Assembly: GCF_042684365.1 (NCBI RefSeq)
Contig: NZ_JBHULI010000024.1
Location: forward strand, 62,001-126,000
Direction: 5' to 3'
DNA length: 64,000 nucleotides
Origin: Gracilimonas halophila
Lineage (GTDB): Bacteria > Bacteroidota > Rhodothermia > Balneolales > Balneolaceae
Part shown: positions 16,969 to 25,952 of the stretch, one piece after another
Position numbering within the stretch: position 1 is the stretch's first letter
Layout of the letters: every line of letters starts with the position of its first letter
Made by a program: the position numbers and the translations under genes
The notes under the pieces: generated by a model
What the model was told of the DNA's origin: nothing
Databases searched by the model: none
The model's input: the letters and a program-made list of their open reading frames with translations, nothing else

Positions 16969-19800
16969 ATGACGTCTAAAAGACCTAAACCATTATTTAA
17001 AGTTGCAGCGGAATTTAATGTTGCCACACAATCTATCGTGGACACATTAAATGACAACGGCTTTGATGCAGCAAATCGTCCTAACTTCAAGATTACGCCT
17101 GAAATGTATGTGGCGCTTGATGAAGTTTATGGAGAAGACAAAGCGAAAAGTGCTGATCATGAAAAAGCCCGTGAGGAGTATGAAAGTCGCCGCAGTCAAA
17201 TGATGAACCAGCGTAACGATAGCGTAACTATCGATAACGTATTGGAACCCATAGAAGACAGCATAGGTTTAGAGCCCGAAGACAAAACTGCTGACCTCGA
17301 ACCCGAAGATGATGGATCTAAGGATGAAGCAGATTTAGAACCGGAAGCTGATTTGGAACCGGAAGAAGATCAGGAAGAGGACGAAAAAGCTAAAGCTAAG
17401 AAGAAAGCGGAGAAAGAAGCCAAAGAAGAGGAAGAGGCTAAGAAGAAAGAAGCAGCAAAGAAAAAGGAAGAAGAAGAGAAAAAGAAAGCCGAGAAGGAAA
17501 AAGCGGAAAAAGCGGCTAAAGAAGAGAAAGAGGCCAAAGAAAAAGAAGAAAAAGCTAAGGCCGAAGCTAAAGCCAAGAAAGAGAAATCTAAAGATACTGA
17601 AGCTGAAGAAGATTCCGATTCGGACTCCGAAGATGAAGATGTAAAAGACAGCAAAGAAGACGAGGAAGAAGAGGAAATAATCCGTGGAGCAGCCGGTAAG
17701 CTCAAAGGAACTAAAGTATTAGGAAAAGCTTCTTTTACTAGTGATATCGCTGATAAGAAGAAACGCAAGACCAGAAAGCGACGTAAAGACCGGAAGGATG
17801 ACAGCTCATCCAAGAAAGATGACAGCAGTTCAAAATCCAGAAAAACTTCCAAGAAGAAACGGAAGAAGAAAACTGAGATCGATGAGACTGATGTAGACAA
17901 GATGATGCGCGAAACCATGAAGAAGATGCAGTCTTCTAAAACCGTGGGTAGTAAGCGTTCAAAACGTCGCCGTGAAAGAAAAGAAGAGCGTGAGGAAGAG
18001 CTGCAAAAACAGGCGGAACTTGAAGAACTCGAATCAGATATTGTAGAAACAACCGAGTTTATAACCGCTAACGAATTAGCTGATCTTCTCGATGTAGGTG
18101 TAAATGATATTATTTCAGTTTGCATGTCCATTGGTTTAATGATAACGATCAACCAAAGACTGGATGCCGGTACTATTGAACTGGTAGCGGAAGAATTTGG
18201 CAAGGAAGTCGAATTTATTGATGCTGAAGAACTTGATGAAGAGCTTACTATCCCGGAGGATGAGGAAGAAGATCTGCATCCACGCGCACCAATTATTACC
18301 GTAATGGGACACGTTGATCACGGTAAAACTTCCTTACTTGATTACATCCGTGAAGAGAAAGTAGCAGCCGGTGAGGCCGGTGGTATTACCCAGCACGTTG
18401 GTGCATATCAGGTGGTACATAATGATAATGAGATAACATTCCTTGATACCCCTGGTCACGAAGCCTTTACTGCAATGCGTTCTCGTGGTGCTCAGGCAAC
18501 AGATATTGTAATCCTTGTAGTTGCTGGTGATGATTCAGTAATGCCTCAAACAATAGAGGCCATCAATCACGCTAAAGCGGCCGGAGTACCTATAGTGGTA
18601 GCCATCAACAAGATGGATAAAGAAGGTGTAAATCCGGATCGTATCAAAGCTGAGCTTTCTGAGCATGATGTGATCGTTGAGGAATATGGCGGACAGGTTC
18701 AGTATGCTGAAGTTTCTGCCCACACAGGACAAGGAATTGAAGACCTGCTCGAGAAAGTATTGATAGAAGCAGAACTTCTGGAACTTAAAGCAAATGCTGA
18801 TCGCCGTGCTGATGGTGTTGTACTTGAAGCCCGTCTTGATAAAGGAAAAGGAATTGTAGCGAATATCCTTGTTCAGGGTGGTACGCTTGAAGTTGGAGAT
18901 CCATTTGTGGCCGGCCCATGTTATGGCCGGGTACGTGCAATGGAAAATGACCGTGGTAAACGTATTCAGAAAGCAGGTCCATCAACACCGGTTCAGCTTA
19001 TGGGATTTGATGACATGCCGCAAGCCGGTGATAAACTTATTGTGGCAGACGACGAGAAAACAGCCAAAGAAGTGGCCAGCGAAAGAATGCAGATCCGCCG
19101 TGAGCAAGCTATGCGCTCTACCAAGCACATGACACTGGATGATATTTCTCGCCGACTGGCTCTTGGTGAAGTTTCAGAATTGAATATCATTATCAAAGCT
19201 GATGTGGATGGTTCCATAGAGGCTCTTTCCGGTTCACTCCAGAAATTAGGTACCGATGAGGTTTCAGTAAATATTATTCACACCGGAGCAGGTGCCATTT
19301 CTGAATCTGATGTATTGTTAGCTTCTGCTTCAGACGCTATCATAATTGGTTTCCAGGTTAGACCAACAGCTCAAGCTCGTAAGCTTGCCGAAGAAGAAGA
19401 GATTGATATCAGACTCTTTAGTGTAATTTACGATGCGGTTGATGAGGTTCGGGATGCTCTCGAAGGGCTACTCTCACCGGAGATCAAAGAGCAAATGATG
19501 GGTGTTGTTGACGTTCGTGAGATCTTCAAAGTATCCAAAGTTGGAACTATTGCCGGTTGTTATGTAACGGAAGGCAAGGTTGAAAGAAACAATCCTATCC
19601 GCTTGGTGCGCGACGGTGTTGTGATCTATGATGGAGAGATCGATGCCCTTAAGCGTTTCAAAGATGATGTGAAAGAAGTTACATCCGGTTATGAATGTGG
19701 AATCAGTATTAAAGGATATAACGACATCAAAGTTGGTGATCAGATCGAAAGTTACAAGATCACCGAACAGAAACGTACCCTTGAAGACTCAGCCGGATAA
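16969..19800 (+). CDS. infB: Translation initiation factor IF-2
   Basis: GTPase that brings initiator tRNA to the 30S subunit and promotes subunit joining. The N-terminal IF2_N-like segment (about 1-50) is followed by a roughly 300-residue low-complexity stretch of Glu/Lys/Ala repeats, including EPEADLEPEADLEPEED. The G domain then has GHVDHGKTSL (about 447-456), DTPGHEAFTAMR and NKMD. The C-terminal domains carry EGKVERNNPIRLVRDG. The total of 943 residues is within the range for IF-2 with long N-termini. The charged linker explains long spurious open frames on the other strand. It is followed by rbfA in the usual order. Confidence 0.96.
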   Translation: MTSKRPKPLFKVAAEFNVATQSIVDTLNDNGFDAANRPNFKITPEMYVALDEVYGEDKAKSADHEKAREEYESRRSQMMNQRNDSVTIDNVLEPIEDSIGLEPEDKTADLEPEDDGSKDEADLEPEADLEPEEDQEEDEKAKAKKKAEKEAKEEEEAKKKEAAKKKEEEEKKKAEKEKAEKAAKEEKEAKEKEEKAKAEAKAKKEKSKDTEAEEDSDSDSEDEDVKDSKEDEEEEEIIRGAAGKLKGTKVLGKASFTSDIADKKKRKTRKRRKDRKDDSSSKKDDSSSKSRKTSKKKRKKKTEIDETDVDKMMRETMKKMQSSKTVGSKRSKRRRERKEEREEELQKQAELEELESDIVETTEFITANELADLLDVGVNDIISVCMSIGLMITINQRLDAGTIELVAEEFGKEVEFIDAEELDEELTIPEDEEEDLHPRAPIITVMGHVDHGKTSLLDYIREEKVAAGEAGGITQHVGAYQVVHNDNEITFLDTPGHEAFTAMRSRGAQATDIVILVVAGDDSVMPQTIEAINHAKAAGVPIVVAINKMDKEGVNPDRIKAELSEHDVIVEEYGGQVQYAEVSAHTGQGIEDLLEKVLIEAELLELKANADRRADGVVLEARLDKGKGIVANILVQGGTLEVGDPFVAGPCYGRVRAMENDRGKRIQKAGPSTPVQLMGFDDMPQAGDKLIVADDEKTAKEVASERMQIRREQAMRSTKHMTLDDISRRLALGEVSELNIIIKADVDGSIEALSGSLQKLGTDEVSVNIIHTGAGAISESDVLLASASDAIIIGFQVRPTAQARKLAEEEEIDIRLFSVIYDAVDEVRDALEGLLSPEIKEQMMGVVDVREIFKVSKVGTIAGCYVTEGKVERNNPIRLVRDGVVIYDGEIDALKRFKDDVKEVTSGYECGISIKGYNDIKVGDQIESYKITEQKRTLEDSAG

Positions 19801-19806
19801 GCTATT

Positions 19807-19832
19807 AAGCTGTGATGAAAATATTACAGCTT
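19807..19832 (+). repeat. Hairpin between infB and rbfA
   Basis: AAGCTGTGAT (19807-19816) pairs with ATTACAGCTT (19823-19832), ten pairs with one G-T wobble, around a GAAAAT loop. No U-tract follows, so it is more likely an mRNA stability or processing element than a terminator. Confidence 0.4.
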
Positions 19833-19881
19833 GATTTCTTCCTTCAGAACTAAATTTTTAAATTAATTCTTACCTACGATC

Positions 19882-20256
19882 ATGGGTTTCAGACCTGAAA
19901 GATTAGCAGCTGTAATTAAACGCGACCTTGGTGAGATAATCCAACAGTCTTATCAGCCTAGTGGTACTTTTGTTACCGTGACAAATGTGATAATGACGGA
20001 CGACTTGTCTATTGCCAAGGTATACTTAAGCGTTTTTTCTCCCGGCAGAGACGATAAACCGGTATATGAGTTTATTGATGAGCATATCGATGAGATCAGA
20101 TTTGAATTAGCCTCCAAGATCAAAAATCAGGTTCGAAAGATCCCTGAATTGCATTTCTATGAAGATGATACAGCTGAATATGTAAACAAGATGGAGCAAC
20201 TTTTAAAGAAAGTTGACATTCCTGATGAAGATCCTGAATCACCCAGTGAAGATTAA
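19882..20256 (+). CDS. rbfA: 30S ribosome-binding factor RbfA
   Basis: Cold-shock-associated 30S assembly factor. The 124-residue protein has the type II KH-like fold signature: FRPERLAAVIKRDLGEIIQ at the N-terminus, VTVTNVIMTDDLSIAKVYLS in the middle, and IKNQVRKIPELHFYEDDTA near the C-terminus, the family hallmark. The C-terminal tail is acidic. It lies between infB (81 bases, with a hairpin) and truB (4 bases), the conserved infB-rbfA-truB order. Confidence 0.94.
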   Translation: MGFRPERLAAVIKRDLGEIIQQSYQPSGTFVTVTNVIMTDDLSIAKVYLSVFSPGRDDKPVYEFIDEHIDEIRFELASKIKNQVRKIPELHFYEDDTAEYVNKMEQLLKKVDIPDEDPESPSED

Positions 20257-20260
20257 GTAA

Positions 20261-21004
20261 ATGGCCCGAGCTCTTCCTTTGGATGAAATTCCTGTGTATG
20301 GTAAAAATAACTTACCAACCAAAGACACAGACTTAAAGGAAGGAGGGGTTTTCATTATAGACAAGCCCCTTGAATGGTCTAGTTTTGATGTGGTCAAGTT
20401 TCTCCGGAAAAGAATAAGAGTAAAGAAAGTGGGCCATGCAGGAACACTCGATCCCCTCGCGACCGGAGTTTTGATCCTGTGCTGTGGTCGTGCCACAAAA
20501 TCTATTTCTCTGATCCAGGATCTTCCCAAAGTTTACACGGCTGAAATCACTTTCGGTGAAGCTACAACTACTTACGACTCCGAAGGGGAAGTAACGGAAA
20601 CAGCGGATTGGAAACATATCACAAAAGAAAAAATAGAGTCTGTTTTGTCTGATGAGTTTACCGGAACGGTCGAACAAATTCCCCCAATGTACTCTGCACT
20701 TAAATACGGGGGAAAGAAACTCTACGAGCTCGCCAGAAAAGGAGAAGAAGTGGTTCGTTTACCACGACAGGTTACGTTTCATGAACATGAGATTATAAAC
20801 TTCAGCCCTCCAAAGCTGACTATAAGGACAACATGCAGTAAGGGAACTTATATTCGTTCACTTGCAAGAGATCTTGGTGAAGCCCTTGATTCAAAAGGCT
20901 ATTTAAGTGGATTGGAACGAACTTCAATAGGACATTTTTCAATAGAGGAAGCATTAACTCCACATGAAATGGGAGATCAATTGAAAGAAATATGGCTGAG
21001 CTAA
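20261..21004 (+). CDS. truB: tRNA pseudouridine(55) synthase TruB
   Basis: Makes pseudouridine at position 55 of the T-loop of tRNAs. The catalytic motif GHAGTLDPLATG contains the nucleophile Asp64. DKPLEWSSFDVV at the N-terminus, PMYSALKYGGKKLYELAR, and the CSKGTYIRSLARDLG segment are further TruB signatures. Its 247 residues are on the short side, consistent with a Bacteroidota-type protein lacking a full PUA domain. The start is ATG at 20261. It overlaps the start of ribF by 13 bases, which implies translational coupling. Confidence 0.95.
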   Translation: MARALPLDEIPVYGKNNLPTKDTDLKEGGVFIIDKPLEWSSFDVVKFLRKRIRVKKVGHAGTLDPLATGVLILCCGRATKSISLIQDLPKVYTAEITFGEATTTYDSEGEVTETADWKHITKEKIESVLSDEFTGTVEQIPPMYSALKYGGKKLYELARKGEEVVRLPRQVTFHEHEIINFSPPKLTIRTTCSKGTYIRSLARDLGEALDSKGYLSGLERTSIGHFSIEEALTPHEMGDQLKEIWLS

Positions 21005-21921
21005 TTGAACTTAATGACATTACGCGTCAACCTAATTCAGTAATTACTGTTGGGACCTTTGATGGTGTTCATAAAGGTCACAGAGCCTTAATCGGTACGG
21101 TAGTCTCTAAAGCCAAAGAGCGAGGTGCGAGAAGCGTAGTGGTGACTTTCGACCCACATCCACGAGAGATCATTAACCCCGGGAAAGAAGGAATAAAATT
21201 GCTCACCACTTTAAAGGAAAGGTGTGAGATCCTTGAGGATCTGGGAGTGGATGTGTTGCTTGTAATTCCATTTGACCGCGATTTTTCTTTACTGACTTCG
21301 GAAGAATTTGTACGCGATATCATTCATAAGAAAGTTGGGGTCAGTGAATTTGTGATCGGTTATGATCACCACTTTGGAAGAGATCGTGAAGGAACCATTG
21401 ATACCATCAAAAATTTGGGTCAAGAACTTGGCTTTGATTCCTATGTAGTATCAAAACAGGAAATGGGAGATGTGACCATTAGCAGTACGGTAATTCGCAA
21501 AACTCTGGCTGAAGAGGGGAATGTGAAAAGAGCAGCGGAATACCTGAACCGAAATTATCTGCTCAACGGTATTGTAATGCACGGTGATGAGAGGGGAAGA
21601 ACCATCGGTTACCCGACTGCGAATTTGAAACCGGAGCATGAAAACAAAGTGATTCCTAAAAATGGGGTATATGCTGTGAAAGTACGGGTTCAGGGAGAAT
21701 GGTTTGGCGGGATGATGAATATTGGAGTGCGGCCTACTTTTGATGATCCGGTTCGAACCATAGAAGTGAATATATTTGATTTCGACCGTGAAATTTATGG
21801 AGAAACCATTCAGGTTCGTTTTATAGAACGTATTCGAAATGAAAAGAAGTTTAACGGAATAGAAGAACTGAAAGCTCAGTTGGATTCGGATAAAGACAAA
21901 AGCTTAGAGATTCTGAGCTGA
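20992..21921 (+). CDS. ribF: Bifunctional riboflavin kinase / FAD synthetase
   Basis: Converts riboflavin to FMN and then FAD. The N-terminal FAD synthetase domain has GTFDGVHKGH (residues 21-30), FDPHPREI and an ISSTVIRK segment. The C-terminal flavokinase domain has GRTIGYPTANL, NGVYAVKV and NIGVRPTF. The length (309 residues) is normal. It overlaps truB by 13 bases, a frequent arrangement, and ends the operon before the rpsO promoter. Confidence 0.95.
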   Translation: MAELIELNDITRQPNSVITVGTFDGVHKGHRALIGTVVSKAKERGARSVVVTFDPHPREIINPGKEGIKLLTTLKERCEILEDLGVDVLLVIPFDRDFSLLTSEEFVRDIIHKKVGVSEFVIGYDHHFGRDREGTIDTIKNLGQELGFDSYVVSKQEMGDVTISSTVIRKTLAEEGNVKRAAEYLNRNYLLNGIVMHGDERGRTIGYPTANLKPEHENKVIPKNGVYAVKVRVQGEWFGGMMNIGVRPTFDDPVRTIEVNIFDFDREIYGETIQVRFIERIRNEKKFNGIEELKAQLDSDKDKSLEILS

Positions 21922-21959
21922 AAAAGGTAATAAAGCTAATAAAATCTGCTTTTGAGGGA

Positions 21960-21990
21960 TTGTCCGTTACACCAAAAACCCCTATCTTTC
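21960..21990 (+). promoter_or_regulatory. Bacteroidota-type promoter for rpsO
   Basis: TTG (21960-21962), exactly 20 bases, then TATCTTTC (21983-21990), close to TANNTTTG. It lies about 45 bases upstream of rpsO, between ribF and rpsO, so rpsO can be transcribed independently of the long upstream operon. Confidence 0.55.
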
Positions 21991-22034
21991 AATACTATAA
22001 ATCGATTTATACAAGTACTAATTAAACCATTGCA

Positions 22035-22304
22035 ATGAGCATAACCGCAGAAGAAAAGAAAGAAATCTTTAAGAAGTTTGGTAACAGTGAGACCGATACG
22101 GGTTCCACCGAAGGACAAATTGCCCTTCTAACCAAAAGAATTAATGACCTGACCGAGCATTTGAAAGACAACAAACTAGATCACGCTTCACGCCGTGGAC
22201 TGTTGAAAATGGTTGGTAAAAGAAGAAGGTTGTTGAACTACCTCATGAAAAACGATATCGAGAAGTACAGAGAACTTATCAAAGAACTCGGTATCCGTAA
22301 GTAA
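22035..22304 (+). CDS. rpsO: 30S ribosomal protein S15
   Basis: Primary 16S rRNA-binding protein of the 30S platform. The 89-residue length is standard for S15. Diagnostic segments are GSTEGQIALLTKRINDLTEHL and DHASRRGLLKMVGKRRRLLNYL, which contact the central-domain three-way junction. It has its own promoter upstream and a strong terminator immediately downstream, followed by pnp, the same rpsO-pnp neighbourhood as in many bacteria. Confidence 0.97.
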   Translation: MSITAEEKKEIFKKFGNSETDTGSTEGQIALLTKRINDLTEHLKDNKLDHASRRGLLKMVGKRRRLLNYLMKNDIEKYRELIKELGIRK

Positions 22305-22317
22305 GTTTATTCGTTAT

Positions 22318-22345
22318 AAAAGGCTCCTGATGTTGGAGCCTTTTT
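22318..22345 (+). terminator. Rho-independent terminator after rpsO
   Basis: AAAAGGCTCC (22318-22327), loop TGATGTT, GGAGCCTTTT (22335-22344), then more T. It separates rpsO from pnp. Confidence 0.9.
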
Positions 22346-22421
22346 CAATTTATCCTGCCGCTATTACATTTCTTATCTGTTGTTGGCGGGATTCAGTAAA
22401 TCAAAAAGACAAAGAAGACAA

Positions 22422-24533
22422 ATGAAAGAACAAATAAGAAGTGTAGAATTTGCACCGGGTAAGGTGCTTTCAATTGAAACAGGCCGGATTGCCAAGCAAG
22501 CCGATGGCGCTGTAGTGGTTCGCATGGGTGATACCCAGGTGTTATGTACCGCTGTGAGTGCAAAAGAACCAAAACCGGGACAAGGCTTTTTCCCGTTAGT
22601 AGTAGATCACAGAGAGAGTTTTTCAGCCGGCGGTCGTTTCCCCGGTGGATTCATGAAGCGTGAAGGACGTCCTTCTGAGAAAGAAGTATTAGCAAGTCGC
22701 TTGATTGACCGAAGTTTACGCCCGCTTTTCCCTAAAGGATATTTATGTGAAACACAGATCATCTCAAGCGTACTTTCTTCAGATGGAGAAAACGATGGTG
22801 ATGTTCTTGGTGGATTTGGAGCTTCAGCTGCTCTGCATATGTCAGATGTGCCATTTGATGGTCCCATGGCTGAGGTCAGGGTAGGACGCATTGATGGTGA
22901 GTATGTGATCAACCCAACACTTTCTGAACTGGAAAACAGTGACATCGATATGATCGTTGGCGGTACTGCCGATTCTGTTTTGATGATGGAAGGTGAAATG
23001 GGTGAGATCTCTGAAGAAGAAATGTTAGGTGCTATCAAAGCAGCACATGCTTCTATTATCACTTTGTGTGAATTTCAGGAAGAACTCAGAGAAGAGTATG
23101 GCAAGCCAAAACGTGAATTTGTTGCGGAAGGCTATCCTGAAGAGATCGAGAATAAAGTTCGTGAGTTAGCTACCGACAAGATCAAAGAAGTAGTAAATAT
23201 CGGACTTGGTAAAGAAGAATACAGCGAGAAGCTAAAAGAAGCTAAAGACAGCGTTGTAGCTGAGTTTGAAGAAGAGTACGAAGAAGAAATTGGTACGGTT
23301 AAAGATATCCTCGGTAATATTGAGAAGGAAGAACTTCGCAATATGATACTTGAGAAAAAACGTCGTATTGACGGTCGTTCTCCGGAAGACGTTCGCGATA
23401 TCTGGACTCAGGTCGGATATCTTGCCAGAACACACGGCTCTGCGATCTTTACACGCGGTGAAACTCAGGCACTTGTGTCTGTAACACTCGGTACCAAGAA
23501 AGATGCCCAGGGTGTTGATACCTTGTTCGACGAAGAAGACAAGAAATTCTATCTGCACTATAACTTCCCTCCATATTCTGTAGGAGAAGCTGGATTTTTA
23601 AGAGGTCCGGGTCGACGTGAGATCGGTCATGGTCACCTTGCCGAGCGCGCATTGAAAATGATGATGCCTCCCTTTGATGATTTTGGATATGTGATCAGAA
23701 TAATTTCTGACATTACTGAATCTAACGGTTCATCTTCTATGGCTTCCGTTTGTGGTGGTTCAATGGCGCTTATGAGTGCCGGTGTTCCCCTGAAGAAGCC
23801 GGTTGCTGGTATAGCAATGGGAATGATCGTTGGGGAGAATAACTCAGTAGTATTGTCCGATATCCGTGGCGAAGAAGATTTCATGGGAGACATGGACTTC
23901 AAAACTGCCGGTACCGCTGATGGTATCACTGCTTGCCAGATGGACATGAAAGTGAAAGGAATTTCATTCGAAGTAATGGAAGAAGCCCTAAAACAAGCTC
24001 ACACTGGTCGCTTACACATTTTGGGTAAAATGGCTGAAACCATTTCAACTCCTAATGAAACACTATCAGAATTTGCTCCTCAGTTTATCAAGATGGAGAT
24101 CGATGGTGACATGATCGGTGCAGTTATCGGACCTGGCGGTAAGGTAATTCAGACCCTTCAAAAAGAAACAGATACTGAGATCTGGGTTGAAGAAGATGAG
24201 AAAGGAAACGGACAGATCACAATTTCTGCCGACAGACTTGATAAAGCCCAGGAAGCTCAGGAGCGAATCAAAGCTATAACGGGGCAACTCGAAGAAGGAG
24301 CTGTTTATAAAGGCGAAGTGAAATCTATTAAAGATTTCGGTGCCTTTGTAGAGATCGCACCGGGTCGCGACGGACTCCTGCATATTTCTGAAGTTGCTCA
24401 CGAACATGTTAAAGATGTAAGTCAATACATGAGTGTTGGAGATCAGATCGAAGTTAAGCTCCTCAAGATCGAGCCGGGTAATAAGCTTCGACTGTCAAGA
24501 AAAGTATTGTTGGACAAAGACGAAGAAGAGTAA
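22422..24533 (+). CDS. pnp: Polyribonucleotide nucleotidyltransferase (PNPase)
   Basis: Phosphorolytic 3'-5' exoribonuclease of the RNA degradosome. Two RNase PH domains are visible. The first has GDTQVLCTAV and FFPLVVDHRESFSAGGRFPGGF; the second has RRIDGRSPEDVRDI, GSAIFTRGETQALVSVTLG and the active-site region with GDMDFKTAGT. They are followed by a KH domain (GAVIGPGGKVIQTLQ) and an S1 domain (GEVKSIKDFGAFVEI). From ATG 22422 the protein has 703 residues, typical of the family. A TTG at 22380 would add 14 unconserved residues. A strong terminator follows. Confidence 0.96.
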   Translation: MKEQIRSVEFAPGKVLSIETGRIAKQADGAVVVRMGDTQVLCTAVSAKEPKPGQGFFPLVVDHRESFSAGGRFPGGFMKREGRPSEKEVLASRLIDRSLRPLFPKGYLCETQIISSVLSSDGENDGDVLGGFGASAALHMSDVPFDGPMAEVRVGRIDGEYVINPTLSELENSDIDMIVGGTADSVLMMEGEMGEISEEEMLGAIKAAHASIITLCEFQEELREEYGKPKREFVAEGYPEEIENKVRELATDKIKEVVNIGLGKEEYSEKLKEAKDSVVAEFEEEYEEEIGTVKDILGNIEKEELRNMILEKKRRIDGRSPEDVRDIWTQVGYLARTHGSAIFTRGETQALVSVTLGTKKDAQGVDTLFDEEDKKFYLHYNFPPYSVGEAGFLRGPGRREIGHGHLAERALKMMMPPFDDFGYVIRIISDITESNGSSSMASVCGGSMALMSAGVPLKKPVAGIAMGMIVGENNSVVLSDIRGEEDFMGDMDFKTAGTADGITACQMDMKVKGISFEVMEEALKQAHTGRLHILGKMAETISTPNETLSEFAPQFIKMEIDGDMIGAVIGPGGKVIQTLQKETDTEIWVEEDEKGNGQITISADRLDKAQEAQERIKAITGQLEEGAVYKGEVKSIKDFGAFVEIAPGRDGLLHISEVAHEHVKDVSQYMSVGDQIEVKLLKIEPGNKLRLSRKVLLDKDEEE

Positions 24534-24560
24534 GTCTTTGTTAATCAATTGACCTAAATT

Positions 24561-24597
24561 GCTCCGCACATTGTTCAAATGTGTGGAGCTTTTTTTA
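24561..24597 (+). terminator. Rho-independent terminator after pnp
   Basis: GCTCCGCACATT (24561-24572) pairs with AATGTGTGGAGC (24578-24589), one G-T wobble, loop GTTCA, followed by seven T's. Confidence 0.92.
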
Positions 24598-24617
24598 TTT
24601 AAGCAGATAATCATTCT

Positions 24618-25868
24618 ATGGAAAACGTGAAAGAGATCGATTTTGTAACTAAAAGTACCCTTCCAAACGGACTTCGGATTGTAACAGAGCGGATCGAAAG
24701 TGTGAAGAGTATTTCAGTTGGTATTTGGGTAAAGACCGGTGGAAGGCATGAGACAGAGAAGCAGGCAGGAATAACCCATTTCCTTGAGCATATGCTTTTC
24801 AAAGGAACCGATAAGCGGTCTTCCTTTGATATTGCTCTTAGTATGGAATCAGTTGGCGGTTATCTCAATGCTTTTACTTCTTCCGAATATACATGCTACT
24901 ATTCCCGATGTCTCAGTACCCAGTTAGACCGTGCATTAGATGTACTTTCAGACATGGTACTTAATTCTTCTTTTCCTGAAGAAGAGATCGAGAAGGAAAA
25001 GAAAGTGGTGATCGAAGAGATGAAAATGTATCGTGACTCTCCGGATGATTACCTTTTTGAAGAATTTAACAGCAAGATCTTTGAAGGGCATGAATTGGGG
25101 AGGCCGGTACTTGGATACGAGAAAACGGTTTCTGAATTCAGCCGTCAGGACTTATATGATTATATGGAAGATCGGTACTACCCGGGGAATTTATTGGTTT
25201 CCGTAGCCGGAAATGTGGAACATGATAAGGTTGTTGAGCTGGTTTCCGAATATTTTGAAACGTTGGCACCCAAAGACCAGAATGAGAAAGAACAACCGCT
25301 TCCTGATTTCAAAAAAGAGGATGTGAAGCTTACAAAAGCGATTGAGCAAACACATTATATCTATGGAAGAAGAGGTTTGAATTTTGATCATGACGACAAG
25401 TATCTGCTCCTGTTAGCAAATACTGTTTTAGGAGGAGGGATGAGCTCAAGGCTACATCAAAACATCCGTGAAAAATATGGATATTGTTATTCTATTCAGA
25501 CCTTCAACCAATCTTACACTGATACCGGTCTATGGGGCATCTATGTAGGTACCGATAAGGAATACGTGGACCATGTAAGAGAATTGATCTTAAAGGAACT
25601 GAAACAAATGCAGGAAGAACTCATTCCTAAAAAGGAACTGGACGAAGCTAAGTCTCAGCTAAAAGGGAAGTTGCTACTATCACAGGAAAGTACCAGCAAT
25701 CGCATGACGCGTCTTGCAAAAAGTGAATTATATTTCGGACGTTTCGTAACTTTGGATGAGTTAGTTGAAAATATTGATTCAGTAACAGCAGAGGATATTC
25801 AGGAATTTGTTAAAGGTTTCTTCAGTGACGAATTCTTCATGGAAGCTATTTTACTGCCTGAAAATTAG
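24618..25868 (+). CDS. M16 family zinc peptidase (insulinase/processing peptidase type)
   Basis: Zinc metallopeptidase of the pitrilysin/M16B group, with the inverted zinc motif HFLEH (H54-E57-H58) and a downstream EEIEKEKKVVIEEM segment that supplies the third ligand. The C-terminal half (about 220-416) is the inactive M16_C domain, with a TDTGLWGIYVGT segment related to the R/Y substrate-closure region. The 416 residues match single-chain bacterial processing-peptidase-like proteins that act as homodimers. It is probably cytosolic, since no signal peptide is visible. Substrate unknown. Confidence 0.9.
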   Translation: MENVKEIDFVTKSTLPNGLRIVTERIESVKSISVGIWVKTGGRHETEKQAGITHFLEHMLFKGTDKRSSFDIALSMESVGGYLNAFTSSEYTCYYSRCLSTQLDRALDVLSDMVLNSSFPEEEIEKEKKVVIEEMKMYRDSPDDYLFEEFNSKIFEGHELGRPVLGYEKTVSEFSRQDLYDYMEDRYYPGNLLVSVAGNVEHDKVVELVSEYFETLAPKDQNEKEQPLPDFKKEDVKLTKAIEQTHYIYGRRGLNFDHDDKYLLLLANTVLGGGMSSRLHQNIREKYGYCYSIQTFNQSYTDTGLWGIYVGTDKEYVDHVRELILKELKQMQEELIPKKELDEAKSQLKGKLLLSQESTSNRMTRLAKSELYFGRFVTLDELVENIDSVTAEDIQEFVKGFFSDEFFMEAILLPEN

Positions 25869-25903
25869 ACCATATTTCCGGTTTCAAGGAATAAAAAAAT
25901 AAC

Positions 25904-25933
25904 TTGAGCTTTTACCATTTAACACTAAGTATT
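25904..25933 (+). promoter_or_regulatory. Possible promoter for asnS
   Basis: TTG (25904-25906), 19-base spacer, TAAGTATT (25926-25933), close to the TANNTTTG element, about 20 bases before the asnS start codon. Confidence 0.35.
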
Positions 25934-25952
25934 AAATAATTCAACATTAGTA

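Noticed and set aside
17260..17400. Repeat array resembling a CRISPR or tandem repeat
   Set aside because: It is coding low-complexity (EPEADLEPE repeats) within infB with no regular spacers.
17370..18203. 277-codon Ser/Phe-rich open frame on the minus strand
   Set aside because: It is the reverse of the Glu/Lys repeats of infB; composition is explained by GAA/AAG codons read backwards.
22380..22421. TTG start of pnp at 22380
   Set aside because: It adds 14 Lys/Arg-rich unconserved residues; PNPase similarity begins at MKEQIRSVEF from ATG 22422.
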